Source: an uncultured bacterium (GTDB lineage Bacteria > Cloacimonadota > Cloacimonadia > Cloacimonadales > Cloacimonadaceae). Taken from it: a stretch of 53,135 bases of DNA. A program made the translations under genes and the position numbers. Shown piece after piece: positions 17,349-25,802 of this stretch; position 1 is the first letter of the stretch; every line of letters begins with the position of its first letter. The stretch is taken from NCBI GenBank assembly GCA_938009275.1, contig CALLHY010000016.1:1-53135 (forward strand), written 5' to 3'. The notes under the pieces are model-generated. The model was given only the letters and a program-made list of their open reading frames with translations. It was not told the DNA's origin and searched no databases.

Positions 17349-18877
17349 GTATAGTATTATCCTATGCTCAGATGAAGGAAATAGATAGGCGTAGCATAGA
17401 AGACTTTGGCTTGCCTGCCCGTATCCTGATGGAAAACGCCGGCAATGCCTGTGCCGAACACATTTTGGATAGCTATCCAGAAATCTTTACCCAAAGAGTA
17501 GTAGTATTTCATGGTTGCGGTAACAATAGTGGGGATGGCTTCGTAATAGCTCGTAAGCTGTATATGGAAGGGATTGACGTTAAGCTGATAAAGGTACATG
17601 ATTCTCCCTTCACTCCTGAAAGCAAGGTTAATTATGAGCTATGCGAAAAGCTAAAGATACCCATGCTGAATTACTGCAATAAAACCGAGGTTAAAGACTG
17701 GGCAGAGCTTGCCTTGCATGTGGATGTGGTAATAGATGCTGTATTTGGTATCGGCTTTCACGGAGAGCTTCCAGACGCAGTAAAAATGGCATTTAGATAC
17801 ACTATGCCCATAAGTAATACCCGCATAGCGATAGATATCCCTTCAGGAGTAAATGCCGATACAGGCTCTTGTGCCGAGGGAGCTTTTTTAGCCACAGAAA
17901 CTCTCTGCATTCAATGCATGAAGTTTGGACACGTGTTATCACAAGGCAGGATTTACTCAGGAATCCCAACTGAGATTGATATCGGTATTCCTTTAGAATA
18001 CACTGATGACATTTTCCAGCTTCATGTAGACGAAGATACTGCAATGCTGCCCGACCGCTATCAATTCGCTAATAAGGGCAACTATGGCAGAGTTCTGCTA
18101 ATCGGCGGTTCTGTTGGCTTTAGCGGCTCAATTGCTCTTGCTGCCATGGCTGCCTTACGCTCTGGTGCTGGCTATTGCCTAATGATGAGTCGCCCGGAAA
18201 TGGCGGAGCATTATTACCACCTAAGTCCTGAGATCATGTTCAAATCAGTTCCCGTTTTATCGGACACAGGATTACCAGATAAAAACAAGATGGTTGAAAT
18301 ACTTAAAACAGCCGACAGCGTGGTTATCGGGTGTGGCTTAGGTCTGGACGATTATGCCCTCAGTCTTCTGCGAATAGTGCTGGAACATAGCACTGTTCCC
18401 GTGATTGTGGATGCCGATGCTATTACCCTTATTGCCAACAATTCCGATTTAACCCGGTTTTTAGACAACGAAAACATCGTGCTTACTCCTCACATGAGCG
18501 AGTTCTCGCGTCTGTGCAAGATAAACGTGAATAGCATAGCTGCCGATACTATGAGTGCCCTGAAGAAGTATGTAAAGAAAAATCATGCCCAGGTGCTGCT
18601 GAAGTCACATACCACCATTTACTGCGATGAGAGCGTAGTTTTAATTAACACCTCCGGAAATGACGGATTAGCCACTGGAGGTAGTGGTGATGTGCTTGCC
18701 GGCATCATCGGCTCTTTTGCCGCTCAACAATTGGAAATGCCCTTTGCCGCCATCGGTGCTTCGTATGTAATGGGCAAAACTGCTGAAGAGCTGGCGCAAA
18801 AGCGAGCACCTATGTCTATTATTCCCAGTGATATAATTAACAACCTATTTGTTTACCCAAGAAGAGATAATGAGTAA
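17345..18877 (+). CDS. nnr: Bifunctional NAD(P)H-hydrate repair enzyme (epimerase + ADP/ATP-dependent dehydratase)
   Basis: It repairs hydrated NADH/NADPH. The N-terminal half (~1-215) is the YjeF_N epimerase, with GCGNNSGDGFVIARKL and DVVIDAVFGIGFHG. The C-terminal half (~225-510) is the ribokinase-like dehydratase, with GNYGRVLLIGGS, GSIALAAMAALRSGAGY, LTPHMSEFSRL and the catalytic-loop region NDGLATGGSGDVLAGII. The 510-aa length is normal for the fused bacterial protein. AAGGAG precedes the ATG, which overlaps the kinase stop (ATGA). The next gene also overlaps. This is a housekeeping function and shows no abnormal residues. Confidence 0.96.
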   Translation: MSIVLSYAQMKEIDRRSIEDFGLPARILMENAGNACAEHILDSYPEIFTQRVVVFHGCGNNSGDGFVIARKLYMEGIDVKLIKVHDSPFTPESKVNYELCEKLKIPMLNYCNKTEVKDWAELALHVDVVIDAVFGIGFHGELPDAVKMAFRYTMPISNTRIAIDIPSGVNADTGSCAEGAFLATETLCIQCMKFGHVLSQGRIYSGIPTEIDIGIPLEYTDDIFQLHVDEDTAMLPDRYQFANKGNYGRVLLIGGSVGFSGSIALAAMAALRSGAGYCLMMSRPEMAEHYYHLSPEIMFKSVPVLSDTGLPDKNKMVEILKTADSVVIGCGLGLDDYALSLLRIVLEHSTVPVIVDADAITLIANNSDLTRFLDNENIVLTPHMSEFSRLCKINVNSIAADTMSALKKYVKKNHAQVLLKSHTTIYCDESVVLINTSGNDGLATGGSGDVLAGIIGSFAAQQLEMPFAAIGASYVMGKTAEELAQKRAPMSIIPSDIINNLFVYPRRDNE

Positions 18878-19469
18878 ATTAGCAGACCTAAATACCCCCA
18901 TCTTTTGGGCAGAGGGACATCCAGGCAGCCTGAGCCGCGACACTTGGGAACTGGCTATTACGGGAAGCTGTGGCAAGCCACGCATCTTTAGCTTTAGCGA
19001 ACTGCTTGCCCTGCCGCAAACCCAGGTTCAGGCAAGGCTAACCAGTGTTACCCGCTGGTCAGTCTTTGGCACTTGGGCAGGCATAAGCCTCTCAAGTATT
19101 ATGAATGAAGTGCAAGTGCAAGATAGCTGCCGCTTTGTCCGCTTCTGGTCTTACGGCGAGGTTTACGACACTTCCATTCCCATAGATATTGCCCACCTAC
19201 CCAAGTCCATTGTGGCGCATAGCTTTGATGGTGAGCAGTTAAATGAAGATTACGGCGGCCCCATACGTGCCTTCATCCCCTATTTATGGGGCTATAAATC
19301 GGCAAAAAGTATTGTTAGAATAGAGCTGATGGACTATTATATTCCCGGTTTTTGGGAACTTCGAGGCTACACCGACAGTGCTGAAATAGAAGCTGGAGCA
19401 TGCCGCGACATAAATGACGGCGGAATTATTAAGCAAATCCCTGCCGGGGAAGTTATCCGGTTTTTATAA
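18870..19469 (+). CDS. Small molybdopterin-type oxidoreductase (sulfite-oxidase fold) lacking the usual cysteine
   Basis: The 199-aa protein matches the oxidoreductase molybdopterin-binding domain in its short, stand-alone form: WELAITGSCGKPRIFSFSELLALPQ, VTRWSVFGTWAGISLSSIM, RFWSYGEVYDTSIPI, YGGPIRAFIPYLWGYKSAKSI. In relatives the segment before TRWS reads CVT-WS and the Cys binds molybdenum; here Ser59 (AGT) takes that position. The protein may therefore have lost redox chemistry or use another ligand. There is no signal peptide, so it is predicted cytoplasmic. The ATG at 18870 was chosen: it gives ATGAGTAA overlap with nnr and has an AAGAGAT purine stretch before it. No cofactor-synthesis genes are nearby. 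Confidence 0.8.
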   Translation: MSKLADLNTPIFWAEGHPGSLSRDTWELAITGSCGKPRIFSFSELLALPQTQVQARLTSVTRWSVFGTWAGISLSSIMNEVQVQDSCRFVRFWSYGEVYDTSIPIDIAHLPKSIVAHSFDGEQLNEDYGGPIRAFIPYLWGYKSAKSIVRIELMDYYIPGFWELRGYTDSAEIEAGACRDINDGGIIKQIPAGEVIRFL

Positions 19470-20374
19470 TGAAAGCTCTTCTGCCATATATAAAAGCCAT
19501 TTTGGCTATGATGTGCTGGTCTGTAACTTTTGTGTGGATAAAGGTTGCCTTGCAAACCTATCGCCCCTACGAGATTACCTTTTTGCGCCTGGTATTAGCC
19601 TCGGCATTACTCTTTTTAGTGATGTGGATAGGCAAAAAGAGCGAGAAGATAAAGAAAAAGGACTATCTGCACTTGTTGCTGGTGTCATTTTGTGAGCCAT
19701 TTATGTATTTTGTCGGCGAGGCAAACGGCATGCAGTATGTTTCGCCAACTTTGGGTAGCCTGGTTATCTCTACCATTCCAATCTTTGCTGCGGTAGGGGC
19801 GTGGATTATTCTACGTGAGAGGATTTCTGCATTGCTGCTAATCGGCTTGCTGATTTCCTGTAGCGGTGTGGCGGTTATGAGCCTGGGCAGCGGTGACTTA
19901 TCGGCAAACGCCAAAGGCATTCTTTTTCTGCTGATTGCTGTTTTCGCGGGCTGTTTCTATGGCATCACTGTGCGCAATCTAACCTTGCGCTATTCTGCTC
20001 TAACTATTGTAGCCTGGCAAAGCCTGTTTGGCATGCTATATTTCCTTCCGCTGTTCATTATTCAAGACGGCAAACACTTCCTTGCGGTGCAGCATTCTGC
20101 CGAAGGCCTGGTTACCATTGCTGCAATGTCTCTATTTGCCTCTGTAGGGGCATTTATGCTTTTTACAGGCGTTATAAGAGACTTGGGAGTGGCAAAGTCC
20201 AATGTGTTTACCAATCTCATACCTGTATTCACCGTTGCCCTTGCCTATCTGATTTTAGGTGACACACTTAATTTGCTAGAAACGATCGGGCTGGCTCTTG
20301 CCCTAATCGGCCTGTTACTTTCTCAATATAATGACCTGCAAAAGCTTGGAAGGAAACTATATCCAATAGCGTGA
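19469..20374 (+). CDS. EamA/DMT-family transporter
   Basis: An inner-membrane carrier of 301 aa with ten predicted hydrophobic helices arranged as two EamA repeats (~5-140 and ~150-290). Typical features are AMMCWSVTFVWIKVAL with RPYEITFLRL in helix 1-2, LIGLLISCSGVAVMSLG closing the first repeat, and SNVFTNLIPVFTVALAYLILGDTL in the second. Substrates of this family range from amino acids to nucleotide derivatives and cannot be told here. The ATG shares one base with the preceding stop (TAATG), making it the last gene of the packed run. An 11-bp hairpin lies 92 bases downstream. Confidence 0.93.
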   Translation: MKALLPYIKAILAMMCWSVTFVWIKVALQTYRPYEITFLRLVLASALLFLVMWIGKKSEKIKKKDYLHLLLVSFCEPFMYFVGEANGMQYVSPTLGSLVISTIPIFAAVGAWIILRERISALLLIGLLISCSGVAVMSLGSGDLSANAKGILFLLIAVFAGCFYGITVRNLTLRYSALTIVAWQSLFGMLYFLPLFIIQDGKHFLAVQHSAEGLVTIAAMSLFASVGAFMLFTGVIRDLGVAKSNVFTNLIPVFTVALAYLILGDTLNLLETIGLALALIGLLLSQYNDLQKLGRKLYPIA

Positions 20375-20465
20375 ACTTGAATGAATCCTGTTTCACCTGT
20401 TCAAGCCGTCGCCAATCCCTTAAAGCATGATCTTGGGGACAGCACTGCAGTAAGGAGATTATATT

Positions 20466-20504
20466 CAGCACTCCGGATATGCCAGCGCATTCACCGGAGT
20501 GCTG
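20466..20504. terminator. Hairpin between converging genes, likely terminator
   Basis: CAGCACTCCGG (20466-20476) and CCGGAGTGCTG (20494-20504) form a perfect 11-bp stem with a 17-base loop between the ends of the EamA gene (+) and the AraC-type gene (-). Neither side has a clean T-run, so termination is plausible but not certain. Confidence 0.5.
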
Positions 20505-20525
20505 TGCTTATGTTTAGCTTAGGTG

Positions 20526-21386
20526 TTATGCCTTAGTAATGGGTACCCATATCTCGAATACAGAATCATCTTTGCCAACTTTGAAGCGTTCGTCATATAC
20601 TTCCAGAGAATCCGCATCTGCCATCACATAGCCATTTTCCGGCATCCATACTCCGAATATATACTCGTAGGTCTGATGCATCTTGTCCAGCAAGCCATGG
20701 TGTTCGAACACGGCGTAGCGTGCGGCTGGAACTATGTGGGCGATCATGCCTTCTGGCAGGTCTGAAGCGTTGCTAACTTCCATACCCGCAATGAAGGTAA
20801 ACTCTTCTTTCTCGTTGTCTGCATCATCAAATCTGCAAACCTGATATGCTCTGCTGCTGTCGGACACGTTTTTTATCTCCTGCGCACGCTGCATAAAGGT
20901 TTCCCATAGCTTGTGCAGAGTTCCGCTGGGATTGGCTCGGCAAGATACTCCCACTACTTGGAAGGCATCTTCTTCCTGGATTCTAACTGACATGTTTTGT
21001 GCTCCTTTTCTTAAGTATTTGTAGGTGTTGTCCAGGCTGATAGCCGGGAACCGAAGCAATGGCGCAATCTGCCTGCGATACTTACCCGGGGTGATGCCGG
21101 CAACATTGCTAAAAGACCTGGTGAATGCTTCCTGCGATTCGAACTGATACTCCCTGGCAATCTGACTGATCGCCTTGGAAGTGTATAGCAGCTCATGCGA
21201 TGCCTCGCACAGCCTCCTGCGACGCAGATAATCGTTCACGCAGTAACCGGTTAAAACTCTGAATAAACGATGGAAATACCACTGAGAGAAATTCGCTGCA
21301 TCGGCGATATCCTCCAAGTTTATCTTGCGCTTAAGGTTCTCTTCTATAAAGAGCAGTGCCCGTTCGGTGCAGGAAACGTCCTTCAT
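20526..21386 (-). CDS. AraC-family regulator with GyrI-like effector domain
   Basis: A 286-aa transcription factor of the Rob/SoxS-plus-GyrI type. Residues ~5-105 hold two helix-turn-helix units: INLEDIADAANFSQWYFHRLF, shown here only by its NLEDIADAANFSQWYF core, and AISQIAREYQFESQEAFTRSF followed by ITPGKYRR. Residues ~130-286 are a GyrI-like ligand domain (VVGVSCRANP, PARYAVFEHHG, PENGYVMADADSLEVYDERF). Such proteins often respond to small hydrophobic molecules and control efflux or stress genes. The ATG at 21386 has AGGAG eight bases upstream; an in-frame ATG 21 codons earlier lacks one. The converging EamA transporter may be a target, but nothing in the sequence proves it. Confidence 0.92.
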   Translation of the reverse strand: MKDVSCTERALLFIEENLKRKINLEDIADAANFSQWYFHRLFRVLTGYCVNDYLRRRRLCEASHELLYTSKAISQIAREYQFESQEAFTRSFSNVAGITPGKYRRQIAPLLRFPAISLDNTYKYLRKGAQNMSVRIQEEDAFQVVGVSCRANPSGTLHKLWETFMQRAQEIKNVSDSSRAYQVCRFDDADNEKEEFTFIAGMEVSNASDLPEGMIAHIVPAARYAVFEHHGLLDKMHQTYEYIFGVWMPENGYVMADADSLEVYDERFKVGKDDSVFEIWVPITKA

Positions 21387-21727
21387 ATCTTCTTCTCCTT
21401 GTTCGGTTTTGATACATCTTGCTCTACCTGCATCTTGAAACATTGTCAAGCTAATATGTGGGATTTTTCACATTCCACCCGTTTTTAAACAGGGAATGAT
21501 AAGTGGTTAAAATCGTGCCAATCGCCTTTTTAAACGGACTGATGTTGCGGGTAGAAAAGTAACTGGCGCATGATTAGCTCAATTACCATAAGTATTGATC
21601 CAGGCGCAAATCCATAACGATTTCAGTACAAATGCATCAAGTGTGCACTTGCTATAGATATCGTGTTCAACAAAAAACTTAACAAAAGCCCATGCCGAAG
21701 CACGGGCTATATCATGCCAGTTTTGGT
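21387..21727. other. 341-bp gap upstream of the AraC-type gene
   Basis: It contains a minus-strand TTGACA at 21444-21449 that could be a -35 box, but the -10 at 17 bases (TAGAGC) is poor. It also holds the terminator of the broken FG-GAP gene at 21687-21708. I saw no gene. Confidence 0.4.
21687..21708 (-). terminator. Terminator after the broken FG-GAP gene
   Basis: On the minus strand AGCCCGTGC-TTCG-GCATGGGCT forms a 9-bp stem with one G-T pair and a stable TTCG loop, followed by a T-rich tract (TTTTGTTAAG, then TTTTTT). It lies 19 bases after the last stop codon of the pseudogene. Confidence 0.85.
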
Positions 21728-22630
21728 TTACTTCATCAGCATTGCTTTTCTTATGCTGGATTTACCTGCGGATTCCAGATGAATCAAGTATATACCAGAA
21801 GCAACGCTTCTGCCGCTTCTATCCCTGCCATCCCAAACCAAACGGTGTAGCCCTTTTTCGGCTGTTCCTTAATACAGCACTATCCTGCTGTTCATATTGG
21901 TTCCTCCTGGAATGCCATACTGGAGAAGGTAATCATCCAAGTCGTCACCATTCACATCCCCCATCCCCATAGCCGATCTTGGAACTGATCCATTTGTCGT
22001 TTCCACGAGGGTTACAAATGGTTCGTCATTGCCAGTCCAGATAATAAATCGATACCTTTGGGGACTACTCCCAATTGAGCAGTGTATCACTAAATCATCA
22101 CTGCCGTCTCCATTGATGTCACCAAGTTGATTTGCCACAATACAATTTGTAAGTTCATAGGGAATAGTGATAGTTAAGTCCGGATTTCCTGTTGGGTTTG
22201 CTGTTCCGTAATATACGGCAAGCACACACGCCGGATCGATGAATAAGGTGATTACCAGATCATCGATCCCATCGCCATTGATATCACCACCGTTGAAGGG
22301 TTTTGCGAATTAAAGTTCCCAGTTTTGGGTTCCCTCCATCACGAAGTCAGGAATATTATCCATATTGGGGCCACCCCAATAGAAGTAGATTTTCCCCCAA
22401 CATTGCCCGTTGTTATATACCCCGTTAGGATTCCAATTTGGGGCGTGAACAATCACATCATCGTAACCATCCCCATTGTAATCCATGGATACTACTTGTT
22501 CCCCAAACCAAGAGCCATTAAACTCCCCGTATAGGGTGTTAATTAGTTCCATTTGATTCACTGAATAAAGTTGTCCCCCTGTTAGTAGTAGGCACGCCCA
22601 AGATAACACCAGTAACTTAGTCTTCATCAT
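21728..22630 (-). pseudogene. FG-GAP surface protein gene broken by two in-frame TAA codons
   Basis: One open frame of 301 codons is interrupted only by TAA at 22310-22312 and at 21869-21871; no frameshift is needed to read it from start to end. It encodes a signal peptide (KTKLLVLSWACLLLTGGQLYS), four Asp-rich calcium-type FG-GAP loops (DYNGDGYDD, DINGDGIDD, DINGDGSDD, DVNGDDLDD) and a sorting-domain tail (LVWDGRDRSGRS, SGIYLIHLES, basic end). The start is ATG at 22627 or 22630 behind GGGAGG. It is a shorter relative of the intact gene at 22892-24493, and the two share a ~125-bp upstream region. The sorting domain seems to have lost its first half near the second TAA. Probably a decaying duplicate. 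Confidence 0.85.
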
Positions 22631-22631
22631 T

Positions 22632-22758
22632 ACCTCCCTTGTGTATAAATCCTGGTTAATAATAGCATGTACGCATGGCTACAAAACCATCTATCTGCAT
22701 CCTTGTCTTATAAACTTACACACAAATCATATAATCTGCAAGTGTGTGGAGATGTCAA
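22632..22758 (-). repeat. Duplicated promoter/leader, copy at the pseudogene
   Basis: This ~127-bp block aligns with 24498-24622 along its length, with a 23-base identical stretch (22678-22700 against 24542-24564) and conserved ends (ribosome site GGGAGG; TTGACATCTCCACAC). It records a duplication that included the upstream region. Confidence 0.85.
22729..22758 (-). promoter_or_regulatory. Predicted sigma-70 type promoter of the broken FG-GAP gene
   Basis: On the minus strand a perfect TTGACA (22753-22758) is followed after 17-18 bases by ATTATA/TTATAT (22729-22735). The implied leader is about 95 bases. The -35 is conserved in the sister gene. Confidence 0.6.
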
Positions 22759-22891
22759 TACATAAGTGCGCAAGTGTTTAGGTTAAATAGTGATGAAGTA
22801 ATGATGTGGAACGGGCTGTGGCTTCCTTTTTGTATGCCTGGGGGCAGTATGGCAAGCATTATATACATATTCTTTCTTTATAGTATTCTCC

Positions 22892-24493
22892 TTACTTTAT
22901 GATTGTGACTTTCTTATTAACTGCTTGTTTACCGATAGTAGCCCGGCAGAGATATACTCCAGATGCCAAGCCTGAAAGGTTAAGCTCCGCACTATAGTCA
23001 TGCGTATAGGATTGGGGTGTTTCGGTTTGTTGGACTGCTTGACCTTTTATGTTAAACACTTCCACTTTTACTGGCATACCCACATATTTATCAGCACCTC
23101 TTAGGGATAGCCTCAATACTCCATCTCTGCGAACCGGATTGGGGCTAATAAGCATATTTATACCTTCAGTTAATGGTGGTGCAAACTGGTCGTCATTGGC
23201 AACCATGCCCGGATTGCCCGCGTAAACAAAAACATATCCAGTGAAACTACTAGCAGGCCAGTCGTTACTGGGAGCTGATACGGCAATATCATCACAACCG
23301 TCTCCGTTGAAGTCGCCCACCGCAACGTCCCATCCGAATTGCTCGATGGAGCTATACTTCTGATAATCAACAAAACCGTTCATACTTGTACTGCCAAGCC
23401 AGACAGCGTATCGTCTCAAATAGTAGCTAGCCCCAACCACATCGCTGAAGCCATCACCGTTGAAGTCTCCTGATTTGACACCATTAACCAATATATCACC
23501 ATAATATATGGGATTCAGTACTACATCTGGCTCTAATGTAAGCGGATTGTTTGATCCAAGCCATATTTTCATACCTGAACTATCTATATAGCCAAGAAAA
23601 TCATCAAACCCATCATTGTTTAAGTCCCCAAGTGGTTTGCAAACCCGCGTAATGTAATTTGGGGTGTGGATTAAGAGATTAAATTCTGAAAACTCTCTGC
23701 TGATATTTCCATAATACACTCTGATAGTAGAATATTGATCATCAGCCTTTTGGGCATCAAGATATCCTATCGAAAAGTCATCGAAACCATCATTGTTAAT
23801 ATCGCCAATTCCGGTGATTGCCATTATATCATGAAAACCTCCCCCTCCGCATAAGATCATTTGCCGTTGGAATGATCCTCCCCATAGAATATCATGACAA
23901 TGAAGATAATTTATGGCATAAGATATTCCTACATCATCATATCCATCTCCATCAACATCCTTGAGCATATCTATTTTGTATATGACCTCATTCATTTGTG
24001 GAATCTCAATCCTATCGGGTGTAGATAAGTCGTTTGTTCCTCCAAAGTACAGCATGTATCTTTCGCTACCCTCGACATATAAACCAGAAGGTCCTGGAAT
24101 TGCGTCGGAAATAAGCAAATCATCATAACCATCCCCGCTAACATCGCCGATATTTCTAATGTATCTTATCCTTCTTTGTGTTCCGTTGGGGTAATCACCT
24201 TCAAGCGTCATAGCGGGCTCAGATGCAGAGCTAAAATTGGGGCCTCCATAGTAGATGTATACCTTCCCGCGGGATGGACTTTGCGAATTTTGATGTCCAT
24301 ATGCCATTGAATACACTATTAAATCATCGTATCCATCATGATTGAAATCAAGTGATACCACAGAGTAACCGAAACATGATTGTGGATGTTCCCCTGATAG
24401 TTCTGCCAGCAGCGGCATATCATTTAGGGCATGAACACCACCAAATGACAGCATAATGGCTATAACGCAAAGCAGCAATTTGTTCGTAAACAC
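22892..24493 (-). CDS. Secreted FG-GAP repeat protein with sorting domain
   Basis: An exported protein of 533 aa predicted to form an integrin-alpha-like beta-propeller at the cell surface. After a signal peptide (KLLLCVIAIMLSFGGVHA) come seven Asp-rich, calcium-type loops: DFNHDGYDD, DVSGDGYDD, DVDGDGYDD, DINNDGFDD, DLNNDGFDD, DFNGDGFSD and DFNGDGCDD. The tail is a sorting domain (LISPNPVRRDG, VEVFNIKGQAVQQ, ASGVYLCRATI, basic end). The start is GTG at 24493, directly behind GGGAGGTGATT and matching the position of the ATG in the broken sister gene; the longer frame to 24622 would begin at the promoter and is rejected. A role in adhesion is possible but unproven. Confidence 0.88.
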   Translation of the reverse strand: MFTNKLLLCVIAIMLSFGGVHALNDMPLLAELSGEHPQSCFGYSVVSLDFNHDGYDDLIVYSMAYGHQNSQSPSRGKVYIYYGGPNFSSASEPAMTLEGDYPNGTQRRIRYIRNIGDVSGDGYDDLLISDAIPGPSGLYVEGSERYMLYFGGTNDLSTPDRIEIPQMNEVIYKIDMLKDVDGDGYDDVGISYAINYLHCHDILWGGSFQRQMILCGGGGFHDIMAITGIGDINNDGFDDFSIGYLDAQKADDQYSTIRVYYGNISREFSEFNLLIHTPNYITRVCKPLGDLNNDGFDDFLGYIDSSGMKIWLGSNNPLTLEPDVVLNPIYYGDILVNGVKSGDFNGDGFSDVVGASYYLRRYAVWLGSTSMNGFVDYQKYSSIEQFGWDVAVGDFNGDGCDDIAVSAPSNDWPASSFTGYVFVYAGNPGMVANDDQFAPPLTEGINMLISPNPVRRDGVLRLSLRGADKYVGMPVKVEVFNIKGQAVQQTETPQSYTHDYSAELNLSGLASGVYLCRATIGKQAVNKKVTIIK

Positions 24494-24497
24494 AATC

Positions 24498-24622
24498 ACC
24501 TCCCTTGTATATAAGTATTGGTTCATGGCTAAGCAGCCCAAGCTACAAAACCATCTATCTGCATTCTTACTTTGTAAACTTACACACAATTCATGTATTT
24601 TGCAAGCGTGTGGAGATGTCAA
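24498..24622 (-). repeat. Duplicated promoter/leader, copy at the intact FG-GAP gene
   Basis: This ~125-bp block is the partner of 22632-22758. Conserved points are the ribosome site, the 23-base identical stretch, TAAACTTACACACAA and the TTGACA end. The most conserved part lies inside the predicted leader, not only at the promoter, so the transcribed leader itself may matter. Confidence 0.85.
24593..24622 (-). promoter_or_regulatory. Predicted sigma-70 type promoter of the intact FG-GAP gene
   Basis: On the minus strand TTGACA (24617-24622) is followed after 17-18 bases by AATACA/ATACAT. The -35 is perfect and the -10 is weak. The equivalent site precedes the broken sister gene. Confidence 0.5.
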
Positions 24623-24674
24623 GATAAAAGCTCAGTTCACATCCCCAGTAAATTGTGTATATGCGGTACTTCCC

Positions 24675-24731
24675 TGCTGCTTCCTTGCTGCTATCCTGTG
24701 TCGAATACAGGATAGCAGCAAGGAAGCAGCA
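24675..24731. repeat. Perfect 25-bp hairpin element, copy 2 (reverse orientation)
   Basis: Arms 24675-24699 and 24707-24731 pair perfectly around GTCGAAT. The whole 57-base unit is the exact reverse complement of the core of the element at 12391-12461; since the arms are palindromic, only the centre reveals the orientation. It lies between the FG-GAP gene promoter and the mscS-like gene. Confidence 0.85.
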
Positions 24732-24989
24732 AGAATGGTGAAACTGCTGTTTTAGTTAACCTCAATGTACCTACTGCAGTACTTGATATGTAGTAAGTAT
24801 GCTGCATAGAAAAGTGGGCAAGCTTCGGGCGTACTATGACTATATGCATAACTCGTTAAAATTGCATTTGTTAAAACCGTATTATGGCTTAGTTTGTATA
24901 AAAAACAGCAACAAACCTGTTAGGGAGGGGGTGGATGTAATTCTTGTGCTTTATTATTAGCCCCTATACCTACTGGTGAAGGAGTAATT
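24732..24989. other. Gene-free leader region before the mscS-like gene
   Basis: I see no gene here. Short dyads occur (TACTGCAGTA near 24772) and an A/T-rich stretch at 24850-24910 could hold a promoter, but no -35/-10 pair stands out. Confidence 0.35.
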
Positions 24990-25793
24990 ATGCCAGATTC
25001 TACTATGGTTGATCCCAGCGCTTGGGCGGGGATGGTCGAAAAGGCTCTGCCTTTTGCCGTTACTATTGGTTTAAAACTTCTCGCAGCAATCCTGATCTAC
25101 ATAATAGGTAAATGGATTGCCAAACTCATTGCCAACATGCTAAGGAAAATAATGACCCGCGGCAAGGTTGATGAGTCTTTAGTCGGCTTTGTTGGCAACA
25201 TTGTTTATGCCATCATCTTGATTTTCGTAATAATTGCAGCCATTAGTAAGTTAGGAGTGCAAACTACTTCGTTTATTGCCATCATTGGTGCTGCCGGTTT
25301 GGCTGTAGGTATGGCTTTGCAAGGTTCATTGTCAAATTTTGCTGCCGGAGTAATGCTGATACTTTTCAAACCCTTTAAGCTAGGTGATTCCATTATTGGG
25401 GCAGGAGTAACCGGTAAGGTTCATGATATTGGTGTGTTTCATACGATTATCTTAACCGGAGACAATCGTAAAGTGATAGTCCCCAATGCAAAATTGTCAG
25501 GTGATTCCATCACCAATTTCTCGGCGATGCCAACCCGCAGAATAGAGCTTGCCATCAGCGTTCCTGGTGCTACGGACTTGAGCATGGCCAGAGAGCTATT
25601 ATTAGCAGTGGTTAATTCCGAAGAGAAAGTGTTAAAAGACCCTGCTGCCTCTGTAGCCGTTAGTGCCGCTGACGCAGGTGCCATAACTTTCGGCGTGTAT
25701 GCCCATGTGAATAATGCAGATATGAGAGCAGTGCAAACGGCGTTAACCGAAAAGATTAAAATAGCTTTAACTATGAAAGGTATTTGGGCTTAG
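24990..25793 (+). CDS. Small-conductance mechanosensitive channel (MscS family)
   Basis: An inner-membrane channel that opens under membrane tension to release solutes during osmotic downshock. The 267 aa are close to E. coli MscS. Three N-terminal membrane helices are visible (~18-42, ~62-85, ~90-125). The pore helix and signature read GLAVGMALQGSLSNFAAGVM followed by PFKLGDSI, then the beta domain with the VPNAKLSGDSITNFS motif. AAGGAG stands at good distance before the ATG. A signal-peptide protein gene follows after 9 bases, so the two are likely cotranscribed and end at the terminator near 26700. Confidence 0.95.
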   Translation: MPDSTMVDPSAWAGMVEKALPFAVTIGLKLLAAILIYIIGKWIAKLIANMLRKIMTRGKVDESLVGFVGNIVYAIILIFVIIAAISKLGVQTTSFIAIIGAAGLAVGMALQGSLSNFAAGVMLILFKPFKLGDSIIGAGVTGKVHDIGVFHTIILTGDNRKVIVPNAKLSGDSITNFSAMPTRRIELAISVPGATDLSMARELLLAVVNSEEKVLKDPAASVAVSAADAGAITFGVYAHVNNADMRAVQTALTEKIKIALTMKGIWA

Positions 25794-25802
25794 GGAGTAA
25801 TT

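Noticed and set aside
24494..24622. Longer N-terminus for the FG-GAP protein, starting at 24622
   Set aside because: The extra 43 codons fall on the duplicated promoter/leader, and the signal peptide begins after the GTG at 24493 with its ribosome site.
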